From Treponema sp. UBA4377 (lineage in GTDB: Bacteria; Spirochaetota; Spirochaetia; Treponematales; Treponemataceae), in NCBI GenBank assembly GCA_002391235.1, contig DGRX01000030.1:95086-159085 (forward strand): a stretch of DNA of 64,000 nt, given 5' to 3'. The notes beneath the pieces were generated by a model. It had not been told where the DNA came from. It saw nothing but the letters and a program-made list of their open reading frames with translations, and searched no databases. A program made the translations under genes and the position numbers. Each line of letters starts with the position of its first letter. Within the stretch, counting starts at the first letter, position 1. This document shows positions 1 through 8,597 of this stretch, piece after piece.

Positions 1-77
1 GTGGAAAGAACGACGTCGTCCTCGTTTCCAGGCGCGGCGTACCAAGCGTCGCCGACGGAGCGTTTTTCCTCAGTCAT
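1..77 (-). CDS. mcsB: Protein arginine kinase McsB, N-terminal fragment
   Basis: Only the first 25 codons lie in the window; the gene runs off the left edge. The ATG at 77-75 overlaps the mcsA stop by 8 bases, a typical coupled start. The short peptide contains a Trp followed by a GNEDDVVLS segment, which matches the start of the bacterial ATP:guanido phosphotransferase family (McsB, usually W...GP..DVVxSxRxRLARN). In Firmicutes McsB phosphorylates arginine on damaged proteins and hands them to ClpC-ClpP, with McsA as activator. The mcsA gene directly upstream strongly supports the call; a clpC gene may follow outside the window. Confidence 0.8.
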   Translation of the reverse strand, partial: MTEEKRSVGDAWYAAPGNEDDVVLS

Positions 78-594
78 TTACGCCGTCGCTTTCCGCCGCA
101 ACGGATTTTTTTTCAATCGCCTTTAAGTAGTCCCTGTAAAAGGCCGCCTTTTCGTAATCTTCATTTTTAATGGCCGCGTCAAGCTTCTCACGGATCAAAA
201 CCCTGTCAGTCAACGCGGAACGGAAATTCGCCAAGCGTTTTGGCATCGAGCCTGAGTAAGGAAAGGCGATTTTTCGCTCGGAAAAATATTCGTTGACTTC
301 GGTCTTGAATATCGCGTAACATTCCGGGCAGCCAAGCTTTCCGGTCAATATTATTTCGGAACGCAGGCGGCCGCAAACAGGGCAAGCGCGATCGTTTTTC
401 AGCAATTGGTCGCGGCGGTCCTGCCTCAACTGCTTGAACAAAGAGCCGATTTGCCGGTCGATCTCCTGACTTTCGGGCGAAATTCCGCAAGCGACGGCGC
501 ATTCGCGGCACAAATTTATTTTTTTGATTCCAAGCCTGTTTGTCTGTTCAACATATATAATCGCTTCGTTTTTTCGGCACATATCGCAAAGCAT
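70..594 (-). CDS. mcsA: McsA-like zinc-finger, UVR-motif activator of McsB
   Basis: A 174-residue cytosolic protein with four CxxC pairs (C3/C6, C29/C32, C71/C74, C89/C92), expected to bind two zinc ions, followed by a UvrB/UvrC interaction motif near residues 134-163 with the REKLDxAIxxEDYEKAAxxRD pattern. Length and order match McsA, the activator of the arginine kinase McsB. It is the next-to-last visible gene of the long prfB operon, starts 4 bases after the permease stop and overlaps mcsB by 8 bases. No ctsR repressor gene is present next to it, unlike the Bacillus operon, so its regulation is probably different. Confidence 0.85.
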   Translation of the reverse strand: MLCDMCRKNEAIIYVEQTNRLGIKKINLCRECAVACGISPESQEIDRQIGSLFKQLRQDRRDQLLKNDRACPVCGRLRSEIILTGKLGCPECYAIFKTEVNEYFSERKIAFPYSGSMPKRLANFRSALTDRVLIREKLDAAIKNEDYEKAAFYRDYLKAIEKKSVAAESDGVND

Positions 595-597
595 AAG

Positions 598-1917
598 TCA
601 CCTCGAATTTCGCAAAGTGTCAAGCGGCCTTTCCTTTCCAGCCTTGCTTGCGGGCAAAAGGCTTGCCGCAAGCGAAAGCAGCAGGGTCGCAATTCCAATC
701 AAAAACAATTCGGCGAATGGAATGTCTATCGGAATAACCTTAAGATAATATTCCTCGTCCAAAAGCCTTATTTGCTTGTAGTTTATTATATCATTATTCA
801 TTAAAAAATACAAACCCCTAAAAACGCAATTCAAAAGCTTTTCGGCGAAGGAAATGATTCCGTTGATGTTGACGCTGAACAAAAGGCCAAAAGGGATTCC
901 CAAAAGCAAGCCGCCCGCGCCGCAGGCAAAGCCGGCCATTAAAAACGAAAGCGAAACGCCTTTTGACGACGCGCCCAAAGACTTTAAGATTGCGATTTCC
1001 CTGCGCCGTTCAAGGACAAGCATAATCAACGCGCTTGAAATGTTCACCGCGGCGACCAAAACAATCAAAAGCTGTATGAAAATCAAGAGGATTTTTGTCG
1101 AGGAAAAATTTTCGTATTGGCTGCGGTTCAACTGGTCCCAGCGGTAGACCCTAAAAGACTTGCCCAAAGGTTTTTTTAACGAGGCTTGAATTTGCGGCAA
1201 GTTTTTTGAAAAAGGGTCTTGAACCTCGCACATGACGGAATGGGTGGAATCGCTTTGAATTGAAAGTTTTTTCGCTTGCGCGTACGGCATAAAAAGCCAA
1301 AGCGCGTCAAGCTCCCGATAGCCGCAGGAGACTATCGCAGCGACCTTGTAGTTTTTTACAGAAGGAACGGCGCCAAGCAAATCGTTCTTTGACGCCGTGA
1401 CAAGGCGAATGTTGTCGCCGGCCTTAAGGCAAAGTTTTTCCGCGATTCCCTGCCCTATCAGAACAGCGTTTGCGCTGTCGTTAAAATTTTGAATGGAACC
1501 GTCCTTGGCCTCAAAAAGCTCTTTATAGCTTTTTAGTTTTTTAAACACGCCAGTTGGAAGAGCGCGGACGGATATTCCGCAGCGCTTTGAATTAGCGGCG
1601 GCAAGCGCTGAGAATTCAATCATAGGATAGGCTTCGGTCACTTGCGGATTGTTTAGCGCGGCCGCGGCGGCCTCTTCCAAAACGCTTGCATCTTTTTCAA
1701 AAGACACGGCCTCCAAATGCGAGGACGAAAGCGAAATCAAGCGGCCTGTAATTCCTTCTATCATGCCGTTGGAGACTGTCAAAACGACAACGAGCGGCAT
1801 CAATGAAATGCCAATGCACAATACCGCGCCAAAAAGGCTTTTTCGCGCTATCGACGCGCGGCCGCTTTTGGGAAACAAAATTCTTTTGGCGAACAAAAAC
1901 GAAGACTTGAAATTCAT
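598..1917 (-). CDS. LolC/LolE-family lipoprotein-releasing permease
   Basis: A 439-residue inner-membrane protein with the FtsX/MacB permease layout: a short cytosolic N-terminus, one membrane segment at about residues 27-50, a large periplasmic domain to about residue 265, then three membrane segments in the C-terminal third. With the ATPase LolD and the second permease upstream it would form a LolCDE-type ABC machine that extracts outer-membrane lipoproteins from the inner membrane. The start overlaps the lolD stop by 4 bases (ATGA). I cannot tell from sequence alone whether it is the LolC or the LolE subunit. Confidence 0.8.
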   Translation of the reverse strand: MNFKSSFLFAKRILFPKSGRASIARKSLFGAVLCIGISLMPLVVVLTVSNGMIEGITGRLISLSSSHLEAVSFEKDASVLEEAAAAALNNPQVTEAYPMIEFSALAAANSKRCGISVRALPTGVFKKLKSYKELFEAKDGSIQNFNDSANAVLIGQGIAEKLCLKAGDNIRLVTASKNDLLGAVPSVKNYKVAAIVSCGYRELDALWLFMPYAQAKKLSIQSDSTHSVMCEVQDPFSKNLPQIQASLKKPLGKSFRVYRWDQLNRSQYENFSSTKILLIFIQLLIVLVAAVNISSALIMLVLERRREIAILKSLGASSKGVSLSFLMAGFACGAGGLLLGIPFGLLFSVNINGIISFAEKLLNCVFRGLYFLMNNDIINYKQIRLLDEEYYLKVIPIDIPFAELFLIGIATLLLSLAASLLPASKAGKERPLDTLRNSR

Positions 1918-2594
1918 TTTTTTTGCAAAACGCCGTCCTTCAATTCGTAGAGGCTGCTTCCTTTTTTTGCCAAGCTCATGTCGTGGGTGACAAGCAAAAG
2001 CGTTTTTTGATAGCGGCCGCTTATGTCAAAAAGCAAGTCGCCTATCATCGCTGAATTGGCCGGATCAAGGTTTCCAGTAGGCTCGTCGGCCAAAAGCAGT
2101 TCAGGATCGTTGACCAAGGCTCTTGCGACGGCGACTCTTTGCCGCTCTCCGCCCGAAAGCTCTGACGGCAAGTGGCCGGCCCGATCGGAAAGCCCGATGT
2201 CATCCAAAAGCTTTTTGGCCTTTTCCAGCGCGGCCGCCTTGGGAACGCCAGCCATATAGGCCGGCAAAAAAATGTTTTCCAGAGCGGTAAAGTCTTTTAA
2301 AAGGTAATGGAACTGGAATACAAGGCCGACGAATTTCGCGCGGTATTCTGTAAGCTCGTCCTGAGACATGCTTGTAAGCTCGCGGCCGCCGGCAAGAACC
2401 GAGCCCGAAGTCGCGGCGTCAATCCCGCCAAGAATGTTGAGCAAAGTGCTCTTTCCGTTTCCGCTTTCGCCGATTATGCAAACCCGCTCGCCTTTTTTTA
2501 CGGACAAGCTTAGGCCTTTTAAGACCAAAAGCCGCTCGCTTTTGGTAACGTATTCTTTGCAAAGATCCTTTACCGTCAATATCTCATTCGTCAT
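1914..2594 (-). CDS. lolD: Lipoprotein-releasing ABC transporter ATPase LolD
   Basis: A 226-residue ABC ATPase. Walker A is GESGNGKST (42-50), the signature LSGGERQ begins at residue 146, Walker B LLLADEP lies at 166-172 followed by TGNLD, and the switch His is at 204. The LxDEPTGNLD form is typical of the LolD/MacB/FtsE branch. I start at the ATG at 2594, because the reading frame further upstream lies inside the preceding permease gene and has no family similarity; this gives an 11-base overlap with the upstream gene. It lies between two FtsX-type permeases, the expected lolC-lolD-lolE arrangement. Confidence 0.9.
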   Translation of the reverse strand: MTNEILTVKDLCKEYVTKSERLLVLKGLSLSVKKGERVCIIGESGNGKSTLLNILGGIDAATSGSVLAGGRELTSMSQDELTEYRAKFVGLVFQFHYLLKDFTALENIFLPAYMAGVPKAAALEKAKKLLDDIGLSDRAGHLPSELSGGERQRVAVARALVNDPELLLADEPTGNLDPANSAMIGDLLFDISGRYQKTLLLVTHDMSLAKKGSSLYELKDGVLQKK

Positions 2595-3906
2595 GCAAGA
2601 CCTCCGATATTTTCGCGCCCAACACTTCCCTGCTTGCGGCCCAAGAAGATATGACGGCGGATAAAATTCCAAACAAGGTGATAAAAAATATTTCGCCGGC
2701 GTACATTCTTGCGGGAATGTTTCCGTAAACGGCGAACATTGGATTTTGCGCCAACGCTCCCGCTTCTTGCGGAGAAACAATTAGAAGCGCGAAGTACTGA
2801 AGCCAAAAAATCGCGCCGGACAAAATCGCGAAAACTTTTTTTATGTTGACGCAAAAAAACATTCCCAAAAGCAAGCCCGGAATCGCGCCTCTCACACCGG
2901 TCAAAAAGCCTCGCATTATAAAAATGTTTTTTATCGACGATATTTTTCCGCCCAAGGCGCTTAGAGTCGAAATTTCAAATCGGCGCTCGTAGACAATCCT
3001 TCTCATCGAATTAAAAATGTTTATCGCGACGACGACAAAAATCAAGAGAACCAAAAGCATAAGCATGTTTTTTTCAACCCGCAAGGCGCCAAAAAAGCTG
3101 CGGTTGTAGTCGCGCCAGCTTTTGGCGGAAGCTTCTGGGTAGCGTCCGTTTATCTCCCGCAGCAAGGCGGAGTCGGCGGCGGGATTCTTTAGCTTAATTC
3201 CGTAAGACGGGCTTTGGCCTTGAAAAAAATCCTCGCAATCCTTGCTTACAAAGGCAAAGCTTGAATTAATGTCAGAATATCCTGTCATAAAAACCGCCGC
3301 GACGACAAAAGTTTTTTTATCGCTAAACGCCTCCGCCAAAGGCTTGTTGGAGCTTAATGAATAAAGGCTGATTTGATCGCCAACGCGAGCGTCAAGGCTT
3401 CTGGCCAAGCTTGAGCCAAGCGCGACGGGCGGCAAATTCAAGCCGCTTTCTTTTAATTGGAAGCGATTGTAATGAAGCGAAAATTTTCCCCGCAAGACTT
3501 TTATCTCTTTGGCAAAGCCCTCGTCGTTTTTCATAACGCCGTCATCCAAGCCTCGGACTAGAACCGCCGCCTGCCTTCCGCTGGGGCCAACCGCAAGGCC
3601 TTCGCTTTCGATGAATTCTTGAAAGCATAGGACCTTTGGATTGTCTTTTAAAAAGCGTCGCAATTCGTCCTTACCCTCAAAGCCGCCTTCCGCCCTAACA
3701 TGAAAGGACGACACCTCCATAATCGCGTCGATGAATTCCCGCTGAAAGCCGTTCATCACGCTGATTACGATTATCAGCGTCATCACGCCAAAGCAAATTC
3801 CCAGCGTGGAAAGCCTTGCCGAAAGCGCGCCCGCGCCCTTTCGGTCAACCAAAGAAAAGCGTTTGGCGACATAATATATCCATGCAAGAGCGGCATTTTT
3901 TTTCAT
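2584..3906 (-). CDS. LolC/LolE-family lipoprotein-releasing permease
   Basis: A 440-residue permease. It has a membrane segment at about residues 32-54 (a GICFGVMTLIIVISVMNGF stretch typical of LolC/E), a periplasmic domain, and three C-terminal membrane segments, one carrying the IFVVVAINIFNSM pattern of this family. It pairs with the second permease at 598-1917 and the ATPase between them. The two permeases are only distantly similar, which fits a LolC plus LolE heterodimer. The start overlaps the stop of the exported protein upstream by 4 bases, so all three are probably translated in a coupled way from the prfB operon mRNA. Confidence 0.82.
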   Translation of the reverse strand: MKKNAALAWIYYVAKRFSLVDRKGAGALSARLSTLGICFGVMTLIIVISVMNGFQREFIDAIMEVSSFHVRAEGGFEGKDELRRFLKDNPKVLCFQEFIESEGLAVGPSGRQAAVLVRGLDDGVMKNDEGFAKEIKVLRGKFSLHYNRFQLKESGLNLPPVALGSSLARSLDARVGDQISLYSLSSNKPLAEAFSDKKTFVVAAVFMTGYSDINSSFAFVSKDCEDFFQGQSPSYGIKLKNPAADSALLREINGRYPEASAKSWRDYNRSFFGALRVEKNMLMLLVLLIFVVVAINIFNSMRRIVYERRFEISTLSALGGKISSIKNIFIMRGFLTGVRGAIPGLLLGMFFCVNIKKVFAILSGAIFWLQYFALLIVSPQEAGALAQNPMFAVYGNIPARMYAGEIFFITLFGILSAVISSWAASREVLGAKISEVLHDE

Positions 3907-4733
3907 TGAACGCCACCGCCTTTTATGCTAGTGTCAATCTTTACATTGTTTCTGTAAAAGTCCCTTACGATAATTCCGCCGTCAAAATACATTGTTTTGA
4001 CATAATCGCCCTTGTCATAATCCTGATAAACAGTCTTTACCCGCAAGACATTGTTTTTATAATAAGCGCTTTCCTCCAAAACCTTTCCTTTATATTTTGA
4101 GCTTTGAATTTCATCGCTAAAAAGCTTTATTCCCTTTTCATTGGAATTGTATTTTTGAAGCCGCTCGTTAACCGCGCGCAAGTCCGCGTCATAAGCAACC
4201 GTCGCTACATCAAAAGACAAAAGGTTCCCGTCTTGGTCAAAATGATTCACTCTTTCCGACTTTAGCCTTCCGTCGGAATAATAGAAAGTTCGCTTTTCAA
4301 ACATTTCGGCGTTGTTTTTTTCAAAAATAGAATATACGCCAGAAGCGTTCGGCGGATTGTATTCAACAAGCTTTTCCATCTCGCTTTGAGAAGCGCTGGC
4401 TCCTTGCTTCCAATACTCAACCTTTTGCAAGCGAAGGTTCCTGTCGTAAAAACGTCGCTGAAATTTTCCGTTTGCGTTGTTGACCAATTGCCTTCCTTGT
4501 TCCGCAGCATGCTGGGCTGAAAAAAATTCGTCGTAGTTTTGGAGAAGCCTTATTTTTTTCATTGAGTCAACAAAAGACTGATAAAGCGCCTCCGGCTCCT
4601 TTTCTTCAGCCGCTTCAGTTTCAGCTATGGCTTCAGTTTCCGTTTCCAATTCCGGATCATTTTGCGAAAACGCAAGCGCAGGACGCAATGCAAAAAAAAC
4701 AAAAAATGTCAAAAACAGTTTTAGGAAGGCCAA
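3903..4733 (-). CDS. Exported protein with MORN-like tail, unknown function
   Basis: A 276-residue protein with a signal peptide (hydrophobic residues 3-22, likely cleaved after ALA-FS), a Glu/Thr-rich acidic linker at about 28-50, then a domain with repeated Tyr/Asp/Gly strands such as FYYSDGRLKSE, AYYKNNVLRVKTVY and MYFDGGIIV. These resemble MORN or YwqK-type beta-hairpin repeats. I do not recognise a specific family. Its position between ftsY and the lolCDE genes, with a 4-base overlap to the permease, suggests a periplasmic or outer-membrane role linked to envelope biogenesis, but this is context only. Confidence 0.6.
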   Translation of the reverse strand: MAFLKLFLTFFVFFALRPALAFSQNDPELETETEAIAETEAAEEKEPEALYQSFVDSMKKIRLLQNYDEFFSAQHAAEQGRQLVNNANGKFQRRFYDRNLRLQKVEYWKQGASASQSEMEKLVEYNPPNASGVYSIFEKNNAEMFEKRTFYYSDGRLKSERVNHFDQDGNLLSFDVATVAYDADLRAVNERLQKYNSNEKGIKLFSDEIQSSKYKGKVLEESAYYKNNVLRVKTVYQDYDKGDYVKTMYFDGGIIVRDFYRNNVKIDTSIKGGGVQ

Positions 4734-4736
4734 ACT

Positions 4737-5609
4737 TCACAACCCCAAGAATTCGTCCAAATATTTTTCAGGCTCAAAAAGCGCTATGTCTCCGTAACCT
4801 TCGCCCGCGCAAACAAACGCGACCGGAATGTTCATTTCTTTTCCGATAGTGACAGCGATTCCGCCCTTGGCGCTTGAGTCGTATTTTGTCAAAACGATCG
4901 CGTCAACTCCAACAGCTTCGTTAAAGACTTCCGCTTGGCGCAGCGCGTTTTGTCCCGTCGTCGCGTCCAAGACCAAAAGTTTTTTATAGCAGCCGGCGGC
5001 GGCTTTTTGCTCGCAAACGCGGTCGATTTTTTCCAACTCGCGAACAAGGTTTTCCTTGTTGTGAAGGCGGCCGGCGGTGTCGGCGATTACAAGCCCGCCG
5101 CCTTTAGCGGAAACCGACTCCGCCGCGTCAAAGACAACCGCCGCCGGATCGCTTCCCATCTGATGGGCCACGACGCGAATGCCTAGCCGCTCGCCGTGCA
5201 TTGAAAGCTGGTCAACGGCGGCCGCGCGGAATGTGTCGCTTGCGCTTAAAACTAAATTTTGAACGCCGGCGTTTTTTTGCAGCAGAGCGATTTTCGCCGC
5301 GCTCGTAGTTTTTCCAACGCCATTAACTCCCAATAGCATCCAAATGTTTGTTTTTTGCGGCTCAGGCTTTAGTTCAATTCCCTTTACATGCGGAAGCAAC
5401 TCATCCTTTAATTTTAAAAGAATTTGATCTTGATTGTAAACCTTTTCCTTTTTGCAGTCGCTTTCAAGCTTGTCAATCAATTCCATCGAAAGCTTGGCGC
5501 CAATATCGCCTTCAATCATCGCGTCCGCCAAATCGTCAAAGAACTCATCGTTTTGCGCGGACTTTCCCGCAAAAAGGCTTTTTATTTTGTCAGCAAAAGA
5601 ACTTTTCAT
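4737..5609 (-). CDS. ftsY: Signal recognition particle receptor FtsY
   Basis: A 290-residue SRP GTPase with an N domain (1-80) and a G domain carrying G1 GVNGVGKTT (94-102), DTFRAAA (125-131), DTAGR (177-181) and TKYD (241-244). It docks ribosome-SRP complexes at the membrane and works with SecYEG to insert membrane proteins. The long acidic A domain found in E. coli FtsY is missing; the N-terminus starts almost directly with the amphipathic helix of the N domain, as in many non-enteric bacteria. It follows the exported protein at 5621-7363 by 11 bases. Confidence 0.93.
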   Translation of the reverse strand: MKSSFADKIKSLFAGKSAQNDEFFDDLADAMIEGDIGAKLSMELIDKLESDCKKEKVYNQDQILLKLKDELLPHVKGIELKPEPQKTNIWMLLGVNGVGKTTSAAKIALLQKNAGVQNLVLSASDTFRAAAVDQLSMHGERLGIRVVAHQMGSDPAAVVFDAAESVSAKGGGLVIADTAGRLHNKENLVRELEKIDRVCEQKAAAGCYKKLLVLDATTGQNALRQAEVFNEAVGVDAIVLTKYDSSAKGGIAVTIGKEMNIPVAFVCAGEGYGDIALFEPEKYLDEFLGL

Positions 5610-5620
5610 AAACGCTCCAA

Positions 5621-7363
5621 TTATTGATCCGCTTCATCCTTGTTTTTAGGGCCAAGCGTTTTTTTTGGCATGTAGGGAGCGATAGCTTCGCTCTCCGACT
5701 GCATCATCTCTTGAACAGCTTCAAGTTGCCGGGCAACTTCCATTTTCCTTTGTGTGCCGGCTTTTATTTTTTTAGCTTTTGGAGGAAGCGTTTTGTCAAC
5801 CGCAATCAAATACGCGACCAACTCGCAAACGAACCAAACTCCGCAAGCCGCCGTAATTCCGGTTCCGACTAGAGACAAAGTCCTGTACTTATTGTATTCG
5901 TCTTTTTGGACATCTCCATAATTTGTCTGGACGCCTCGCTGATAAGTTGTAAAACGGCCATAGGTGTAAAACAAATACGGCAACGACAAAATCAAGGCGC
6001 TGTAAGAAAGATACATCATTTTTCGCCTTCTGTCGATATTTTTGCTCACGTCAAAAACCTTGATTTTTGTTTGCAAGCGGTTTCCGTCAGTCATCAAGTT
6101 TCTTGGTATCTGCATGAACATAATCTCGTTATGGGTGTTTTCAGGATGCCGCTTGTCCGCAAGCTCGCTTTCAAAATATCCAAAGACGGTGTCTCCGTTA
6201 ACTTTTAGCGGAACGTCAACATAATCAGTTTTTGACGACGGACCAATATATTTTCCGTCAAAGAAAATGTCGCCTGGAACAAATTTGCTTAAGACAAGCT
6301 TTACGGAACCTTCGGACTTTTCCTTAAAATTGACCTCAATGAAAAACCTTCGCCGGCCGGAAAAATTATAAACAAAAGTTTCACGGGCAAAGTTGTCCGC
6401 TTCAAAAGAAACGGAATGAAAGCCGGAACTTACAACGGCCTTTTCCGGCATCGGATCGTAAACAATGTTGTCAATCGTCAAAACGGCGTTTGCAAGCGCC
6501 TCTTTTGGGCTTACCCTAAACTCCAACTCAACCGGAAGTCCGTTCGCGATTTTAGGCAAAAGCTCAAAGGCAATGTTTTCCGCTATCAAGCTGATTTGCG
6601 AAAGAGATCCGACTTCCATGGCGCTTGCTGTTTTTTTGCCGCCAGGAAAGACAACCAAATCAACGGTCGCGCATGCGTATCCGCCAAAAAAAGTTATTTT
6701 CCCTGAAATCACCGCGTTAATTTTCGCCGACGCCGCCTCTTTTTCATACGTTCTTGAAAAAACGCCTTGCTTTTGCGCGTCTTCGCTTGCTTCGAACAAG
6801 GCTTCCGAATCGTTTTTGTACAGGGCGATTTTTTCAGTTGACTCCATCAAGTCTGGCCTAAGCTCTCGCAAAACTTTTTTTTTGCTTTTTTCCGGATGGT
6901 AAACGCCTTCCTGTTTTTTTAAATTCGCGTCGATTTTATCTTGGATGGCTTTTATTTTCTTTTGGGCGTCGTTCAACGCCAATTCAAAGGCAATGTTGTT
7001 GTAGTTGTTTAAGACCAAAGCGTCGCGCGCCTTTATCTCTTTGCTCAACTGCAAGAACAAATCCAAGCGCTCGGTCAAAAGCTCGTCGTTCTTTCTTGCG
7101 GCTTTTTCATCCGCCATAATTGAACGATCCACGTCTACCGATATGCGCTCAAGAATGAGTTTTGGAAGAACGCTGGCCGCGCTTTGAGCGGCCTTTGACG
7201 TCGCTCCTTCCACAGAAAATTTGCTGGCGGCAAGAACCCAAGACTTGTCTTGCAATGACTGGGCCTCAACGGAAAAAGCGGCTTTCGCGCATGCGAAAGC
7301 GAGCAAAAGAGAAAGCGTTTTTTTTCTTAAAAAGGAAATTCTATTCCGTCCCTTCTCCGTCAT
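5621..7363 (-). CDS. Exported/membrane-anchored protein with PEGA-like repeats, unknown function
   Basis: A 580-residue protein. An N-terminal hydrophobic segment (about 15-30) serves as signal or anchor. A helical, Lys/Glu-rich region follows (about 55-190). Two beta-rich stretches at about 285-345 and 355-385 contain a VFPG/FFDGKYIGPS pattern like PEGA domains, and two hydrophobic segments lie near residues 455-475 and 500-525. The tail is basic and then acidic. The start overlaps the prfB end by 23 bases, so translation is coupled. I do not recognise a characterised homologue; it may be a treponeme-specific envelope protein. Confidence 0.6.
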   Translation of the reverse strand: MTEKGRNRISFLRKKTLSLLLAFACAKAAFSVEAQSLQDKSWVLAASKFSVEGATSKAAQSAASVLPKLILERISVDVDRSIMADEKAARKNDELLTERLDLFLQLSKEIKARDALVLNNYNNIAFELALNDAQKKIKAIQDKIDANLKKQEGVYHPEKSKKKVLRELRPDLMESTEKIALYKNDSEALFEASEDAQKQGVFSRTYEKEAASAKINAVISGKITFFGGYACATVDLVVFPGGKKTASAMEVGSLSQISLIAENIAFELLPKIANGLPVELEFRVSPKEALANAVLTIDNIVYDPMPEKAVVSSGFHSVSFEADNFARETFVYNFSGRRRFFIEVNFKEKSEGSVKLVLSKFVPGDIFFDGKYIGPSSKTDYVDVPLKVNGDTVFGYFESELADKRHPENTHNEIMFMQIPRNLMTDGNRLQTKIKVFDVSKNIDRRRKMMYLSYSALILSLPYLFYTYGRFTTYQRGVQTNYGDVQKDEYNKYRTLSLVGTGITAACGVWFVCELVAYLIAVDKTLPPKAKKIKAGTQRKMEVARQLEAVQEMMQSESEAIAPYMPKKTLGPKNKDEADQ

Positions 7364-8478
7364 CTTCCGCGTCCAATGGAAGTCCCTTCCACATGGCGTT
7401 CAAGTACGCCTCGATAAATTGGTCAATGTCGCCGTCCATCACAGCCTGAATGTTTCCAGTCTCCGCGCGCGTGCGCAAGTCCTTTACCATCGTGTAAGGC
7501 TGGAAAACGTACGAGCGAATTTGGTTTCCCCACGAAATGTCCTTTTTTTCGGCGGAATACTTTGAGTTTTCCTTTTCCTTTTCTTGCTTGTAGTATTCGT
7601 AAAGCTTTGACTTAAGGATTGACATGGCCGTCGCGCGGTTCATAAGCTGGCTGCGCTCGCTGTCGCAGGCGACAACGATTCCTGTCGGCAAGTGGGTGAA
7701 GCGCACCGCCGAATCGGTTTTGTTTACGTGTTGGCCGCCCTTTCCGCCGGAACGGTATGTGTCGACGCGCAAATCCTTGGGATCTATTTTAACTTCAATC
7801 GTATCGTCCAAAACAGGAAAAACATAAACGCTTGCAAAGGAAGTGTGGCGGCGCGCGTTTGCGTCAAAGGGGCTAATGCGCACCAAGCGGTGGATTCCGG
7901 CCTCGCCCTTAAGGAAGCCGTAAACGTAGTCGCCGTCGATTTGAAAAGTGACGGACTTGATTCCGCCTTCCGCCTCCAAAAGGTCAACCGTTTCAAGCTT
8001 AAAGCCGCGGCGTTCCGCCCACCTTGAATACATGCGGCTAAGCATAAAGGCCCAGTCCTCGGCCTCCGTTCCGCCGGCGCCGGAGTGTATCGAAAGGAAG
8101 GCGCTTGAAGAATCGACTTCTCCGCTCAAAAGGCTCATGCGGCTTTCTTGCTCGTATTTTTTTTGGGCCTCTTCCAATTGCGAGCGGATTTCGGCCTCTT
8201 CGCCTTGCTCGCCTGACTCAAGCGAAAGCTCGTAAAGGGCTTCTATGTCGTCTATTTGCGCCTTAAGCTCTTTCCAAGGCTCAACTGTGTTTTTTAGGCG
8301 CTTGATTTTATTCATCACTTTTCCGGCGTTGGCCGCGTCGTCCCAAAAGCCGGGCTCTCCGGTCAAAGCCTCCTGCTCGGCTATTTTCTTGTAAACCGAG
8401 TCCGCGTCAAAGACGCCCCCAAACGTTAAGTATGTTTTCTTTTAGTTCATCGATAGGCTGTTTTAAATCTTCGAGCAT
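7341..8478 (-). CDS. prfB: Peptide chain release factor 2, with programmed +1 frameshift
   Basis: The gene is read in two frames. ATG at 8478 opens 23 codons ending CTT TGA (TGA at 8409-8407). Slipping forward by one base continues as GAC GCG GAC and gives a 378-residue RF2. A GGGGG stretch three bases before the CTT codon acts as the internal Shine-Dalgarno, as in the classic RF2 site. The protein carries the SPF stop-recognition tripeptide (about 202-204) and the catalytic GGQ (about 247-249). Because UGA is read by RF2 itself, frameshifting rises when RF2 is scarce. A plain single-frame annotation would truncate the N-terminus to a TTG at 8366. First gene of the operon; ribosome site AGGGG precedes the ATG. 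Confidence 0.95.
8403..8419 (-). promoter_or_regulatory. prfB +1 programmed frameshift site
   Basis: On the minus strand the sequence reads GGGGG, CGT, CTT, TGA, C. This is the standard RF2 recoding signal: a purine-rich pseudo-Shine-Dalgarno, a slippery CTT and an in-frame UGA followed by C. Both flanking frames are open on the correct sides. Confidence 0.93.
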
Positions 8479-8506
8479 ATTTTCCCCTAATTTTAATATA
8501 AAAAAC

Positions 8507-8535
8507 ATTATATTGATTTTCTTGCCATATGTAAA
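8507..8535 (-). promoter_or_regulatory. Promoter of the prfB operon
   Basis: On the minus strand, TTTACA (8535-8530), a 17-base spacer and a perfect TATAAT (8512-8507). Transcription would start near 8500, leaving a leader of about 22 bases with AGGGG before the prfB ATG. It probably drives prfB through mcsB. Confidence 0.75.
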
Positions 8536-8562
8536 GGAGCGCGCAAACAAGAGATAACAGTA

Positions 8563-8591
8563 TTGAAGAAAAATAAAAAGACCGATAATAT
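8563..8591 (+). promoter_or_regulatory. Possible promoter of the exported TPR gene
   Basis: TTGAAG (8563-8568), 17 bases, TAATAT (8586-8591), with GATAAT as an alternative -10 at 8584. The ATG follows 6 bases after the -10 and no Shine-Dalgarno is visible, so the message may be leaderless. Confidence 0.4.
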
Positions 8592-8597
8592 AAAAGT

